From Halomonas sp. THAF5a (lineage in GTDB: Bacteria; Pseudomonadota; Gammaproteobacteria; Pseudomonadales; Halomonadaceae): a stretch of DNA of 64,000 bases. The stretch spans positions 3,162,001-3,226,000 of the forward strand of contig NZ_CP045417.1 of NCBI RefSeq assembly GCF_009363755.1. Reading direction: 5' to 3'. The position numbers were made by a program, and so were the translations under genes. Shown piece after piece: positions 1-9,165 of the stretch (its first letter is position 1; the number at the start of each line of letters is the position of its first letter). Under the pieces are notes generated by a model that was not told where the DNA came from, did no database searches, and worked only from the letters and a program-made list of their open reading frames with translations.

Positions 1-681
1 GACGCGCAGGGCATTGCGCCCCAGGCCGTCGTGGAGGTCGAGCATGCGCTCGAGCCAGCCGTACACCGGGTCGGCGTTGGAGACGAGGTCGGCGCTGGAG
101 ACGCAGCGCGCCCACATGAAGTTGCCGAAGACCAGATAGTCGGCGCCTGCCGGGGCGTCACCGTCGAGGAAGTCGCCGTCCGCGAGCTGGGCGCGCAGCG
201 GGGCCAGGGCATGATCCAGCTGGGCCAGCCCCTTGGCCGGGGAGTGGAACTCCTCGAGGGTGCGACCGAGGCGCTTCTCGCGGGTCTCGCGGAAGTAGGC
301 GCGGTCGTCGGGATGGATGGCGTTGAGCAGGTCCATGACGATGGTGCGCAGCATGGCCGGGGCCATCACTCGCTCGGCGTAGTGCTTGAAGAAGCGCCCC
401 CGTGCCTCGGCCAGTCCCTCGCCGAGCAGCGGTGCCTCGGGATAGGTGCGGTCCAGGTAGCGCAGGATCTCGTAGCTGTCGGTGACCACCTCCTCGCCGT
501 CGACCAGCACCGGCACCTGATAGTGATCGGCGAAGGCCAGGGCCTCGGTGTCGTTGAAGCGCCAGGGCCGCGTCTGCACCTCGAGCCCCTTGTGGGCCAG
601 GGCGAGGCGCACCCGCCAGCAGTAGGGCGAGAACCGCAGCCCCTCGTCGATGCCGCAGAGATCATAGAGCACCCGTGTCAT
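1..681 (-). CDS. Glutathione S-transferase family protein (partial, C-terminus beyond window)
   Basis: The reverse strand reads open from an ATG at 681 to the window edge, so the C-terminus is missing. The first ~75 residues form a thioredoxin-fold GST N-domain: MTRVLYDLCG start, a RFSPYCWRVRLAL segment in the place of the active-site helix, the cis-proline motif YQVPVLVDG, and the glutathione-contacting TDSYEILRYLD. An all-helical C-domain follows from about residue 95. The family conjugates or reduces substrates with glutathione in the cytosol; this member's substrate is unknown. A cysteine follows the SPY motif, so a thiol-type (omega/DHAR-like) mechanism is possible. It is divergent from the lactate permease across a 337-bp gap. 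Confidence 0.85.
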   Translation of the reverse strand, partial: MTRVLYDLCGIDEGLRFSPYCWRVRLALAHKGLEVQTRPWRFNDTEALAFADHYQVPVLVDGEEVVTDSYEILRYLDRTYPEAPLLGEGLAEARGRFFKHYAERVMAPAMLRTIVMDLLNAIHPDDRAYFRETREKRLGRTLEEFHSPAKGLAQLDHALAPLRAQLADGDFLDGDAPAGADYLVFGNFMWARCVSSADLVSNADPVYGWLERMLDLHDGLGRNALRV

Positions 682-898
682 GCCGCCTCCTCGTGTCGGG
701 TTCCGGGCCTTCGATAGTGCCAGCCTTTGCGGCCGCCGCCAACGCCGTGTCGGCCCGGTAGTCCGGCGACAGCGGCTTGCCCATTAGTCTAACCCCCTGC
801 CCCCGTCCCGGTCCGGCACCGGGGCCGCATGTGCATTACAAGTCATTGAATAGAAGCTCCTTTCACGAAACGGTGACGCGCCGATCCGAGCCTTCCAT

Positions 899-913
899 AT
901 TGGTCAGACCAAT
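899..913. promoter_or_regulatory. FadR-subfamily GntR operator upstream of lactate permease
   Basis: ATTGGTCAGACCAAT is a perfect 7-bp inverted repeat around a central A and contains the TGGT-N3-ACCA core of FadR-subfamily GntR regulators such as LldR and GlcC. It lies 106 bp before the permease start and has a twin at 3686-3698 before glcD. The regulator is probably the one at 2830-3609. This is the only clear element I see in the 337-bp gene-free gap 682-1018. Confidence 0.75.
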
Positions 914-1018
914 GTTCCAACAGTGGTCAAGCCCACGGCTTGCGCTTAAGGTCGCCACCACAACACGCCCTCGCGGGCACGCTCACGCTCCACCGTTCCC
1001 CTGTGAAAGGAACCTTCC

Positions 1019-2719
1019 ATGAACGAAACCACACTCGCGCTGCTCGCCTTCGTGCCCCTGGTGCTGGCCGGGGTGCTGCTGATCGGCCTGCGCATGGCCG
1101 CCCGGGTCGCCATGCCGATCGTCTTCGTGGTCACCGCGCTGATCGGCCTGCTCGCCTGGCAGATGAGCTTCACCCGGGTCCTGGCCTCCACCCTGCAGGG
1201 CCTGATGCTGACCGTGGCGATCCTGTGGATCATCTTCGGCGCCATCCTGCTGCTCAACACCCTCAAGCACTCCGGGGGGATCACCGCCATCCGCAACGGC
1301 TTCTCGGGCATCAGCCCGGATCGCCGCGTGCAGGCGATCATCGTCGCCTGGCTCTTCGGCTGCTTCATCGAGGGCGCCTCGGGCTTCGGCACCCCGGCCG
1401 CGGTGGCCGCGCCGCTGATGGTGGCGCTCGGCTTCCCGGCGCTGGCCGCCGTGGTGGTGGGCATGATGATCCAGTCCACGCCGGTCTCCTTCGGCGCCGT
1501 GGGCACGCCGATCGTGGTCGGGGTCACCGGCGGCCTGGATCGCGCTGGCATCACCGAGGCGCTGGAGGCCGGCGGCAGCGGCTGGCTCGAGTACTATCAC
1601 CTGATCGCCGGTGAGGTCGCGGTGATCCACGCCCTGGTCGGCGTGCTGATGCCGCTGATCATGGTGATGATCATGGTGCGCTTCTTCGGCGCCAACCGCT
1701 CCTGGAAGGAGGGGCTCTCCATCGCCCCCTTCGCGCTCTTCGCCGGTGTCGCCTTCGTGGTGCCCTACGCCCTGGCCGGCATGCTGCTGGGACCGGAATT
1801 CCCGTCGATGATCGGCGCCATGGTGGGCCTGGCCATCGTCGTGCCGGCGGCCCGTCGCGGCTTCCTGCTGCCCAAGGACACCTGGGACTTCCCGCCCTCC
1901 ACCGCCTGGCCGGACAAGTGGCTCGGCAAGCTGGTGATCAAGACCGAGGACGTGGTGGGCAAGACGCCGATCACCACCGTCATGGGCTGGGTGCCCTACG
2001 TGCTGCTGGCCGTCTTCCTGGTCGCCTCGCGCACCATCGAGCCGCTCAAGAGCGCGCTCACCTCCGTCGCCATCGGCTGGAGCAACATCCTCGGCGAGAC
2101 CGGCATCTCCGGCAGCATCCAGCCCCTCTACCTGCCCGGCGGTATCCTGCTGGCGGTGGTGCTGGTGACCGCCGTGCTGCATCGCATGCGCCTGGGCGAG
2201 CTCAAGGCGGCCTTCGGCGAGTCGAGCCGGACCCTGCTGGGCGCGGGCTTCGTGCTGATCTTCACCATCCCCATGGTGCGGATCCTGATCAACTCGGGCG
2301 TCAACGCCAACGACCTGGTCTCCATGCCGGTCGCCATGGCGCAGCTCGTCGCCGACGGGGTGGGTGGCATCTACCCGCTCTTCGCGCCGGCCGTGGGCGC
2401 CCTGGGGGCCTTCATCGCCGGGTCGAACACCGTCTCGAACCTGATGCTCTCCGACTTCCAGTTCAACGTCGCCCAGCAGCTCGGCGTCTCCACCACCCTG
2501 ATGGTCGCCCTGCAGGCCGTGGGCGCCGCGGCGGGCAACATGATCGCCATCCACAACGTGGTCGCGGCCTCCGCCACCGTGGGCCTGCTCGGCCGCGAGG
2601 GCGAGACCATCCGCAAGACCATCCTGCCGACGCTCTACTACATCCTCGCCGCCGGCGCGATCGGGCTGCTGGCCTTCTACGTGCTGGGCATCGGCGACCC
2701 GCTGCTGGACCTCGGCTGA
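1019..2719 (+). CDS. lctP: L-lactate permease (LctP family)
   Basis: 566-residue polytopic inner-membrane protein of the LctP/LldP/GlcA family, which import L-lactate, D-lactate and glycolate by proton symport. Supporting features are about a dozen hydrophobic segments, the family motif [20 protein letters not shown] (about residues 119-138), and the C-terminal segment around [19 protein letters not shown]. The length matches the family (about 550-570). GAAAGG-like GAAAGGA lies 6-12 bases before the ATG. A FadR-type operator precedes it and glcDEFG lies downstream past the regulator, so glycolate and/or lactate is the likely substrate. Which hydroxy acid predominates cannot be read from sequence. 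Confidence 0.93.
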   Translation: MNETTLALLAFVPLVLAGVLLIGLRMAARVAMPIVFVVTALIGLLAWQMSFTRVLASTLQGLMLTVAILWIIFGAILLLNTLKHSGGITAIRNGFSGISPDRRVQAIIVAWLFGCFIEGASGFGTPAAVAAPLMVALGFPALAAVVVGMMIQSTPVSFGAVGTPIVVGVTGGLDRAGITEALEAGGSGWLEYYHLIAGEVAVIHALVGVLMPLIMVMIMVRFFGANRSWKEGLSIAPFALFAGVAFVVPYALAGMLLGPEFPSMIGAMVGLAIVVPAARRGFLLPKDTWDFPPSTAWPDKWLGKLVIKTEDVVGKTPITTVMGWVPYVLLAVFLVASRTIEPLKSALTSVAIGWSNILGETGISGSIQPLYLPGGILLAVVLVTAVLHRMRLGELKAAFGESSRTLLGAGFVLIFTIPMVRILINSGVNANDLVSMPVAMAQLVADGVGGIYPLFAPAVGALGAFIAGSNTVSNLMLSDFQFNVAQQLGVSTTLMVALQAVGAAAGNMIAIHNVVAASATVGLLGREGETIRKTILPTLYYILAAGAIGLLAFYVLGIGDPLLDLG

Positions 2720-2763
2720 TCCCGGCGTGCGCCTGGCCATGGACCGGGCGCCCCCGGAACGAC

Positions 2764-2798
2764 GCACCGCCCCCACGGCCCGGCCGTGGGGGCGGTGC
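2764..2798. terminator. Bidirectional terminator between lctP and the GntR gene
   Basis: Perfect 17-bp inverted repeat (GCACCGCCCCCACGGCC and its complement) around one C, lying between two convergent stop codons. There is no long T-run on either strand, so termination strength is uncertain. Confidence 0.7.
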
Positions 2799-2829
2799 GC
2801 CTTCCGGGGGCCGCCGGCGCTCGGCGCCC

Positions 2830-3609
2830 CTACTCCCACTCCTCCAGGCGCATCGCCGAGCGCTCCAGGCGCTGCTCCTCGGCCTCGATCTCGCCCAGCT
2901 GCTCGCCGATGCTCGTGAGGTGCTCCAGGGCGGCGCGCCGGGCGAGCTCGGGCTTGCCGTCGACCACCGCGTGATAGAGCCGGGCGTGCTGGCGATTGAT
3001 CATCTCCCGGCAGTGGGGGCGGTGATAGAGGTTCTTCACCGAGGCGAACACCGAGCTCAGCAGCAGGTCCGTCAGGCTCTGCAGCGTGTGGACCAGCACC
3101 GGATTGTGGGAGGCCTGGCAGATGGCCAGGTGGAAGCCGTGGTCGAAGCGCGCCAGGCGCTCGGCCTCGATCGACTCGGCACCCTCCACGTAGTCGACCA
3201 TCTCCCGGTAGCGGCGGGTGATCAGCACCCGATCCGAGGCCGTGCCGCGGCTGGCCGCCAGACGCGCCGACTCCCCCTCGAGCAGTGCGCGCACCTCCAG
3301 CAGGTCGAAGAGGGTCCGCGGATGGTCGCGGAAGAGATGCATCAGCGGAGAGTCCAGGGGCGTGGCGACCAGCGGGGCGACCACCGAGCCCCGCCCCTGG
3401 CGGGTCTCGATGACGCCCTTGCTGCGCAGCGTGCGCAGCGCCTCGCGCAGGGAGGCCCGGGACACCTGCAGGCGCTCGCTGAGCCGTCGCTCGGAGGGGA
3501 GCAGCTGGTCCGGACGGAAGACGCCGTCGAGGATCAGCTCCTCGAGCCGGGCCGCGATGGCGTCGGGCGTGCGCGAGGTGATCCGCAGCTCTTCATGGTA
3601 ACGGGGCAT
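2830..3609 (-). CDS. FadR/GntR-family transcriptional regulator (LldR/GlcC type)
   Basis: 259 residues. An N-terminal winged HTH of the GntR family spans about residues 10-80 (PDAIAARLEELILDG, LLPSERRLSERLQVSRASLREALRTL). An all-helical FCD effector domain follows (about 90-245) with a metal-binding-type pattern (arginine/aspartate/histidine in DHGFHLAICQASHNP and late histidines). FadR-subfamily regulators of this kind (LldR, GlcC, PdhR) respond to small hydroxy- or keto-acids. GGAGAG precedes the ATG. The gene is divergent from glcD and convergent with lctP, and matching operators lie at 899-913 and 3686-3698, so it probably controls both transport and oxidation. Activator versus repressor role is not visible. 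Confidence 0.88.
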   Translation of the reverse strand: MPRYHEELRITSRTPDAIAARLEELILDGVFRPDQLLPSERRLSERLQVSRASLREALRTLRSKGVIETRQGRGSVVAPLVATPLDSPLMHLFRDHPRTLFDLLEVRALLEGESARLAASRGTASDRVLITRRYREMVDYVEGAESIEAERLARFDHGFHLAICQASHNPVLVHTLQSLTDLLLSSVFASVKNLYHRPHCREMINRQHARLYHAVVDGKPELARRAALEHLTSIGEQLGEIEAEEQRLERSAMRLEEWE

Positions 3610-3650
3610 GATCGTGCTCTCCGGGGATGCCAGGGCGTATCCCGAGGGTG

Positions 3651-3675
3651 TATTGTGGAAAAACTTTCCACAATA
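3651..3675. promoter_or_regulatory. 25-bp near-perfect palindrome in the regulator-glcD intergenic region
   Basis: Two perfect 11-base arms, TATTGTGGAAA and TTTCCACAATA, flank AAC. The sequence differs from the adjacent TGGT-N3-ACCA operator and lies 10 bp from it. It could be a second operator for another factor or a site overlapping the promoter of the regulator gene. No T-run or gene end makes a terminator role unlikely. Confidence 0.6.
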
Positions 3676-3685
3676 CTACCAAGGA

Positions 3686-3698
3686 CTGGTCTGACCAG
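3686..3698. promoter_or_regulatory. FadR-subfamily GntR operator upstream of glcD
   Basis: CTGGTCTGACCAG is a perfect inverted repeat around a central T with the same TGGT-N3-ACCA core as the site at 899-913. It lies 103 bp before the glcD start and between the divergent regulator and glc genes, suited to co-regulation and autoregulation. Confidence 0.75.
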
Positions 3699-3800
3699 CG
3701 AACCAGAGACTGGACACGCCCGCCATTAAGGCACAGATTGGTTCCACACAGGTCATGTGCCCGGCCCGGTGGGCGATGGGCACGCAAGCGAGGAAGCCCC

Positions 3801-5300
3801 ATGAACATCCTCTACGACGAGCGGCTCGACGGCGAGCTGGCGACAATCGACAAGGCCGAGGTCCTGGCCGACCTTGAGCGCTCGGCGCCGGGCCTCACCC
3901 TGCTGCACCGCGAGGAGGACCTGCGCCCCTTCGAGTGCGACGGCCTCTCGGCCTACCGCGTGCTGCCGATGCTGGTGGCGTTGCCCGAGACCCTCGAGCA
4001 GGTCGAGACGCTGATGAAGCGCTGCCGGGCGCTGGGGGTGCCAGTGGTGACCCGCGGCGCCGGCACCGGACTCTCCGGCGGCGCCCTGCCCCTGGAGCAG
4101 GGCGTGCTGCTCGTCATGTCGCGCTTCAACCGCATCCTCGACATCGACCCGGACGCCCGCATCGCGCGCCTGCAGCCCGGGGTGCGCAACCTCGCCATCT
4201 CCGAGGCGGCGGCGCCCTACGGGCTCTACTACGCCCCCGATCCCTCGTCGCAGATCGCCTGCTCGATCGGCGGCAACGTCGCCGAGAACGCCGGCGGCGT
4301 GCACTGCCTGAAGTACGGGCTGACCGTGCACAACGTCATGAAGGTGGAGGTGATCACCATCGAGGGCGAGCGCATGACGCTCGGCAGCGAGGCGCTGGAC
4401 GCCGCCGGCCTCGACCTGCTGGCGCTGTTCACCGGCTCCGAGGGCATGCTCGGCGTGGTCACCGAGATCACCGTCAAGCTGCTGCCCAAGCCCGAGACCG
4501 CCAAGGTGCTGATGGCGAGCTTCGACGACGTAGAGAAGGCCGGCCGGGCGGTCGGCGACATCATCGCCGCGGGCATCATCCCCGGCGGGCTCGAGATGAT
4601 GGACAAGCTCGCGATCCGCGCCGCCGAGGATTTCGTCAAGGCCGGCTACCCCGTCGAGGCCGAGGCCATCCTGCTCTGCGAGCTCGACGGCGTGGAGGCC
4701 GACGTCGACGACGACTGTGCCACGGTGCGCCAGGTGCTCGAGCGGGCCGGCGCCACCGACATCCAGCAGGCCCGGGACGAGGCCGAGCGCGCGCTCTTCT
4801 GGGCCGGGCGCAAGAACGCCTTCCCCGCGGTGGGGCGGATGTCCCCGGACTACTACTGCATGGACGGCACCATCCCTCGCCGGGAGCTGCCGCGGGTGCT
4901 CAAGGGCATCGCCGAGCTCTCCGAGGCCTACGGCCTCAAGGTCGCCAACGTCTTCCACGCCGGCGACGGCAACATGCACCCGCTGATCCTCTTCGATGCC
5001 AACCGCGAGGGCGAGCTGGAGCAGGCCGAGGCGCTCGGCGGCAAGATCCTCGAGCTGTGCGTCGAGGCCGGCGGCTCGATCACCGGCGAGCACGGCGTCG
5101 GCCGCGAGAAGATCAACCAGATGTGCGCCCAGTTCAATCCGCACGAGCTGACCCTCTTCCACGCGGTGAAGGCGGCCTTCGACCCCGAGCGCCTGCTCAA
5201 CCCGGGCAAGAACATCCCGACGCTGGCCCGCTGCGCCGAGTTCGGCGCCATGCACGTCCACAACAACGAGCTCCCGCACCCCGAGCTGCCCCGATTCTGA
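3801..5300 (+). CDS. glcD: Glycolate oxidase subunit GlcD (FAD-linked)
   Basis: 499 residues, the usual GlcD length. The protein is the FAD-binding catalytic subunit of the GlcDEF glycolate dehydrogenase, which oxidises glycolate (often D-lactate too) to glyoxylate and passes electrons to the respiratory chain. Visible features are the PCMH-type FAD domain (VVTRGAGTGLSGGALPLEQG near residue 75; DPSSQIACSIGGNVAENAGG near 150) and the C-terminal FAD-oxidase domain (NVFHAGDGNMHPLI; GSITGEHGVGREK). I chose the ATG at 3801 because GAGGAA lies just before it; an in-frame upstream extension would run through the operator region. It is first in a tight glcDEFG operon. Confidence 0.95.
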   Translation: MNILYDERLDGELATIDKAEVLADLERSAPGLTLLHREEDLRPFECDGLSAYRVLPMLVALPETLEQVETLMKRCRALGVPVVTRGAGTGLSGGALPLEQGVLLVMSRFNRILDIDPDARIARLQPGVRNLAISEAAAPYGLYYAPDPSSQIACSIGGNVAENAGGVHCLKYGLTVHNVMKVEVITIEGERMTLGSEALDAAGLDLLALFTGSEGMLGVVTEITVKLLPKPETAKVLMASFDDVEKAGRAVGDIIAAGIIPGGLEMMDKLAIRAAEDFVKAGYPVEAEAILLCELDGVEADVDDDCATVRQVLERAGATDIQQARDEAERALFWAGRKNAFPAVGRMSPDYYCMDGTIPRRELPRVLKGIAELSEAYGLKVANVFHAGDGNMHPLILFDANREGELEQAEALGGKILELCVEAGGSITGEHGVGREKINQMCAQFNPHELTLFHAVKAAFDPERLLNPGKNIPTLARCAEFGAMHVHNNELPHPELPRF

Positions 5301-5309
5301 GGATTCCCC

Positions 5310-6413
5310 ATGGCCGAGACACGCCCCACATCGACCGACCAGGACATCAGCGAGGCGCTCGGCGAGCGCGTGCGCCGGGCCGCCGAGGCGGGCACCCCGC
5401 TGCGCATCGTCGGCGGTGACACCAAGGCCTTCTATGGTCGCCCCGTCGAGGGCGAGACGCTCTCGACCCGTGAGCACCGCGGCATCACCTCCTACGACCC
5501 GGTGGAGCTGATCGTCTCGGTGCGCGCCGGCACGCCGCTGGCCGAGCTCGAGGCCGTGCTGGCCGAGCAGGGCCAGATGCTCGGCTGCGAGCCGCCCCAC
5601 TTCGGCGACGACGCCACCGTGGGCGGCATGGTCGCCACCGGCCTCTCCGGCCCGCGCCGCCCCTGGGCCGGCAGCGTGCGCGACTTCGTGCTGGGCATCC
5701 GCCTGATCACCCAGGACGGTGTACAGCAGCGCTTCGGTGGCGAGGTGATGAAGAACGTCGCCGGCTACGACCTGTCGCGGCTGATGGTCGGCGCCCAGGG
5801 CACCCTGGGGCTGGTCACCGAGATCTCGCTCAAGGTGCTGCCGCGCCCCGGCGCCCGCCAAAGCCTGCGCCTGGAGCTGCCCCGGGCCAAGGCCATGGCC
5901 AGGCTCTCCGAGTGGGGCCGCTCGCCGCTGCCCCTCACCGCGGCCGCCTGGCACGACGGGGCCCTGCACCTGCGCCTGGAGGGCGGGCCGAGCTCGGTGG
6001 CCGCCACTCGGGCCAAGCTGGGCGGCGACGACCTGGACGACGGCTACTGGGCGGACCTGCGCGAGCAGCGTCTGGCCTTCTTCTCCCGCGAGGACGCCCG
6101 CCCCCTGTGGCGCCTCTCGCTGCCCCACAACACCCCCTCGCTGGGCCTGCCCGGCGTCGAGGAGGCGGACCTGCTCTACGACTGGGGCGGCACCCAGCGC
6201 TGGCTGCGCAGCGACCTCGACGCGGCCACCCTGCGCGAGGCCTGCGCCCGCGCCGGCGGCCACGCGACCTGCCTGGGCGAGCGCGAGGGCGCCGGCCAGG
6301 CCGACCCCTTCATGCCGCTGGAACCGGTGGTGGCGAAGTACCACCGCGCCCTGAAGGACCAGTTGGACCCGAAGGGCATCTTCAACCCCGGCCGACTCTA
6401 CGCGGCACTCTGA
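5310..6413 (+). CDS. glcE: Glycolate oxidase subunit GlcE (FAD-binding)
   Basis: 367 residues, the expected GlcE size. It has a PCMH-type FAD-binding N-terminal half (TPLRIVGGDTKAFYGR; FGDDATVGGMVATGLSGPRR; EVMKNVAGYDLSRLMVGAQG) and a shorter C-terminal part ending LKDQLDPKGIFNPGRLYAAL. GlcE is homologous to the N-terminal part of GlcD and is required for a functional GlcDEF complex. It begins 9 bp after glcD, so the genes are very probably cotranscribed and translationally coupled. Confidence 0.94.
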   Translation: MAETRPTSTDQDISEALGERVRRAAEAGTPLRIVGGDTKAFYGRPVEGETLSTREHRGITSYDPVELIVSVRAGTPLAELEAVLAEQGQMLGCEPPHFGDDATVGGMVATGLSGPRRPWAGSVRDFVLGIRLITQDGVQQRFGGEVMKNVAGYDLSRLMVGAQGTLGLVTEISLKVLPRPGARQSLRLELPRAKAMARLSEWGRSPLPLTAAAWHDGALHLRLEGGPSSVAATRAKLGGDDLDDGYWADLREQRLAFFSREDARPLWRLSLPHNTPSLGLPGVEEADLLYDWGGTQRWLRSDLDAATLREACARAGGHATCLGEREGAGQADPFMPLEPVVAKYHRALKDQLDPKGIFNPGRLYAAL

Positions 6414-6434
6414 GACCTGAAGGGAACGTCCGAG

Positions 6435-7679
6435 ATGCAGACGCACTTTACCGAGGAAGACCTCCAGAAGCCCCACATCCGCGAGGCCGACCGGGTCCTG
6501 CGCAGCTGCGTGCACTGCGGCTTCTGCAACGCCACCTGCCCCACCTACCAGCTGCTGGGCGACGAGCGCGACGGCCCCCGCGGGCGCATCTACCTGATGA
6601 AGGAGATGCTCGAGAGCCGCGACGACGACCACCAGGTGACCGAGGAGACCCGGCTGCACCTCGACCGCTGCCTCACCTGCCGCAACTGCGAGACCACCTG
6701 TCCCTCCGGCGTCGAGTACCACAAGCTGCTCGACATCGGCCGCGCCGAGATCGAGCGGCGAGTGCCCCGCAAGCCCGCCGAGCGCGCCCTGCGCTTGGGG
6801 CTGCGCAAGGCGCTGGTGGAACCGAAGCGCTTCCAGGCGCTGCTCAGGCTCGGCCAGACCTTCCGCCCGCTGGTGCCCGGCTCGCTCGCCGCCAAGATGC
6901 CGCCGGCCCCGGTGGACGCCGGCGCGCGACCCGAGGGGAGCCGCCATGCCCGCCAGATGCTGATCCTCGAGGGCTGCGTGCAGCCCGGGCTCTCGCCCAA
7001 CACCAACGCCGCCACGGCCCGGGTGCTCGACCGTCTCGGCATCGGCCTGACCCCGGCGCCGGAGGCCGGCTGCTGCGGCGCCATCGACTACCACCTCAAC
7101 GCCCAGGAGGCCGGGCGGGCGCGGATGCGCGCCAACATCGACGCCTGGTGGCCCCATATCGAGAAAGAGGGCGAGGCCGGGGTGGAAGCCATCGTCCAGA
7201 CCGCCAGCGGCTGCGGGGCGATGGTCAAGGAGTACGGCGAGGTGCTCGCCGACGACCCCGACTACGCCGAGAAGGCGGCGCGCATCAGCGCCCTGGCCAA
7301 GGACCTGGTGGAGGTGCTGCGCGACGAGGACCTCGCGGTGCTCGCCGTGAAGGAGAGCCGGCGGCTCGCCTTCCACTGCCCCTGCACACTGCAGCACGCC
7401 CAGAAGCTCGGCGGCGCGGTGGAGCAGGTGCTGCGCGGGCTCGGCTTCACCCTGACCCCGGTCCAGGATGCCCACCTCTGCTGCGGCTCGGCCGGCACCT
7501 ACTCCGTCACCCAGCCGGCGCTCGCCACCCAGCTGCGCGACAACAAGCTCGACCACCTCGAGGCCGGCAACCCCGAGATGATCGTCACGGCCAACATCGG
7601 CTGCCAGACCCACCTGGCCGGCGCCGGCCGCACCCCGGTGCGCCACTGGATCGAGATCGTCGACGAGGCCCTGGCCTGA
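6435..7679 (+). CDS. glcF: Glycolate oxidase iron-sulfur subunit GlcF
   Basis: 414 residues. Two ferredoxin-type [4Fe-4S] motifs are visible: CVHCGFCNATCP (Cys25, 28, 31, 35) and CLTCRNCETTCP (Cys79, 82, 85, 89). Two CCG domains follow (GCCGAIDYHLN near residue 215; LCCGSAGTYSVTQP near 352), as in GlcF and heterodisulfide-reductase-like subunits. GlcF relays electrons from GlcD/E to the membrane quinone pool. It starts 21 bp after glcE with AAGGGA upstream. Confidence 0.95.
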   Translation: MQTHFTEEDLQKPHIREADRVLRSCVHCGFCNATCPTYQLLGDERDGPRGRIYLMKEMLESRDDDHQVTEETRLHLDRCLTCRNCETTCPSGVEYHKLLDIGRAEIERRVPRKPAERALRLGLRKALVEPKRFQALLRLGQTFRPLVPGSLAAKMPPAPVDAGARPEGSRHARQMLILEGCVQPGLSPNTNAATARVLDRLGIGLTPAPEAGCCGAIDYHLNAQEAGRARMRANIDAWWPHIEKEGEAGVEAIVQTASGCGAMVKEYGEVLADDPDYAEKAARISALAKDLVEVLRDEDLAVLAVKESRRLAFHCPCTLQHAQKLGGAVEQVLRGLGFTLTPVQDAHLCCGSAGTYSVTQPALATQLRDNKLDHLEAGNPEMIVTANIGCQTHLAGAGRTPVRHWIEIVDEALA

Positions 7680-7731
7680 CCCATTTCAAGATCTCGAAAG
7701 ACCCGACCATTCCTGAACGAGGAGCTATACC

Positions 7732-8133
7732 ATGCAGACCAAACCCGTCCTGACCCTGGATGACGTCAACGCCCTGCTGGACGCGGGCCAGAAGGAAGCC
7801 GAGGCCAACGGCTGGGCCGTGACCATCGCCGTGGCCGACGACGGCGGCCACCTGCTCGGCCTGCGTCGCCTCGACGGTGCGCCGCCCTTCAGCGCCGGGG
7901 TCGCCGCCGAGAAGGCCCGCAACGCCTCCATCGGCCGCAAGGAGACCCAGGTCTTCGAGGACATGATCAACAACGGCCGGACCGCCTTCGTCACCGCGCC
8001 GATGGAGGCCCTGCTGGCCGGTGGCGTGCCGGTGATCGTCGAGGGCCAGGTGGCCGGCAGCGTCGGCATCTCCGGCGTCAAGCCGGACCAGGACGTGCAG
8101 GTAGCCAAGGCCGCCGTCGCCGTCATCGCCTGA
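7732..8133 (+). CDS. glcG: GlcG/HbpS family heme-binding protein
   Basis: 133 residues, a complete GlcG/HbpS (DUF336) domain: DVNALLDAGQKEAEANGWAV at the N-terminus, AVADDGGHLLGLRRLDGA near residue 40, and GGVPVIVEGQVAGSVGISG near the C-terminus. Family members bind heme or act as small accessory proteins; the role of GlcG in glycolate oxidation is not established. GAGGAGC lies before the ATG. It sits 52 bp after glcF and before a terminator-like hairpin, so it closes the glc operon. Confidence 0.9.
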   Translation: MQTKPVLTLDDVNALLDAGQKEAEANGWAVTIAVADDGGHLLGLRRLDGAPPFSAGVAAEKARNASIGRKETQVFEDMINNGRTAFVTAPMEALLAGGVPVIVEGQVAGSVGISGVKPDQDVQVAKAAVAVIA

Positions 8134-8157
8134 AGCGCTCGTCTGGCCTACCCTTGA

Positions 8158-8185
8158 AGCCCCTGCCGGCCTACCGGCGGGGGCT
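8158..8185 (+). terminator. Terminator of the glc operon
   Basis: A 12-bp stem (AGCCCCTGCCGG pairing with CCGGCGGGGGCT, one G-T wobble) closed by a CCTA loop and followed by TTCGCT. It ends 25 bp after the glcG stop and argues against any start codon for the next gene upstream of 8186. Confidence 0.7.
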
Positions 8186-8210
8186 TTCGCTATCTGCCAC
8201 CGAGGACTCC

Positions 8211-9146
8211 ATGCCGCCGCTGCATCTCCTGCCCCCCCTGGGCGCCGTGCTGATCTGGTCGGGCAACATGACCATCAACCAGCTCACCGTGGGCACCATC
8301 GCCCCGAGCAGCATCGCCTTCCTGCGCTGGCTGCTGGCGTTCGCCGTGCTCACCCCCTTCCTGCTCCCCGCGGCCTGGCGGCATCGCACGACCCTTCGCC
8401 GGGAATGGCCGAAGCTGTCCGTGCTGGGACTGCTCGGCATGGGGCTGTGGCAGGGGCTCGCCTACGTGGCGGCCGAGACCACCAGCGCCACCAACATGGG
8501 CATCCTGGCCGCCATGGTGCCCCTGCTCACCGTGCTGCTCAGCGCCCTGATCCTGCGTGAGGCGCCGACCCTGGGCGGCACCCTGGGCGGGCTGCTGGCC
8601 CTGGCCGGGGTGGCCCTGCTGCTGGGACGCGGCGACCCGCTCTCGCTGCTCGACCTCGACGTCGCCACCGGCGATGCCCTGATGCTGATCGCCGCCACCT
8701 GCTACGCCCTCTACGGGGTGATGCTCAAGCGCTGGCCGCTGGCCCTGCCGCCCTGGGTGCTGCTCTATGCCCAGGTGGGCTGCGCCGTGCTTCTGCTGCT
8801 GCCCCCCTACCTGCTGGGCCCCCGCACACCGGTGGACGCCCAGAATATCGGGCTGATCCTCTATGCCGGCCTGCCGGCCTCCATCGTCACCACCTTCCTG
8901 TGGATGCTGGCCATCCGCCAGATCGGCGCCAGCCGCGCGAGCATCTTCATCAACCTGATGCCGCTGTTTGCCGCGCTGATCGCCATGGCCTGGCTGGAAG
9001 AGCGCCTGGCGCTCTTCCACCTGACCGGCGGCGCCCTGATCCTGGCCGGGGTGATCATGGCCCAGACCCTCACGCGCCCCCTGATGCCGCCCGCGGCGAC
9101 CGGGACGCGTGCCGAGCGTGATAGACTGCCCTCATCTCGCCGATGA
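8211..9146 (+). CDS. EamA/DMT-family transporter
   Basis: 311 residues with about ten hydrophobic segments arranged as two EamA repeats (first repeat ends near residue 140, second near 290). Typical family landmarks are SSIAFLRWLLAFAVL in the first repeat and GASRASIFINLMPLFAALIAMAWLEERL in the second. DMT-family proteins are inner-membrane metabolite exporters or importers; the substrate here is unknown. I placed the start at 8211 because an upstream in-frame ATG lies within the glc terminator. The gene follows that terminator in the same direction, so it probably has its own promoter or depends on readthrough. Confidence 0.85.
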   Translation: MPPLHLLPPLGAVLIWSGNMTINQLTVGTIAPSSIAFLRWLLAFAVLTPFLLPAAWRHRTTLRREWPKLSVLGLLGMGLWQGLAYVAAETTSATNMGILAAMVPLLTVLLSALILREAPTLGGTLGGLLALAGVALLLGRGDPLSLLDLDVATGDALMLIAATCYALYGVMLKRWPLALPPWVLLYAQVGCAVLLLLPPYLLGPRTPVDAQNIGLILYAGLPASIVTTFLWMLAIRQIGASRASIFINLMPLFAALIAMAWLEERLALFHLTGGALILAGVIMAQTLTRPLMPPAATGTRAERDRLPSSRR

Positions 9147-9165
9147 CCCAATAAAAGGACGCGCC

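Noticed and set aside
3627..3800. Upstream in-frame start for glcD.
   Set aside because: It would translate the palindrome and operator region and has no ribosome-binding site; the ATG at 3801 follows GAGGAA and matches the usual GlcD N-terminus.
3753..7646. Very long open frame on the reverse strand opposite glcDEF.
   Set aside because: It is antisense to three clearly recognisable genes; its product is low-complexity (Gly/Ala/His/Leu/Glu-rich), as expected of the shadow of GC-rich codons.
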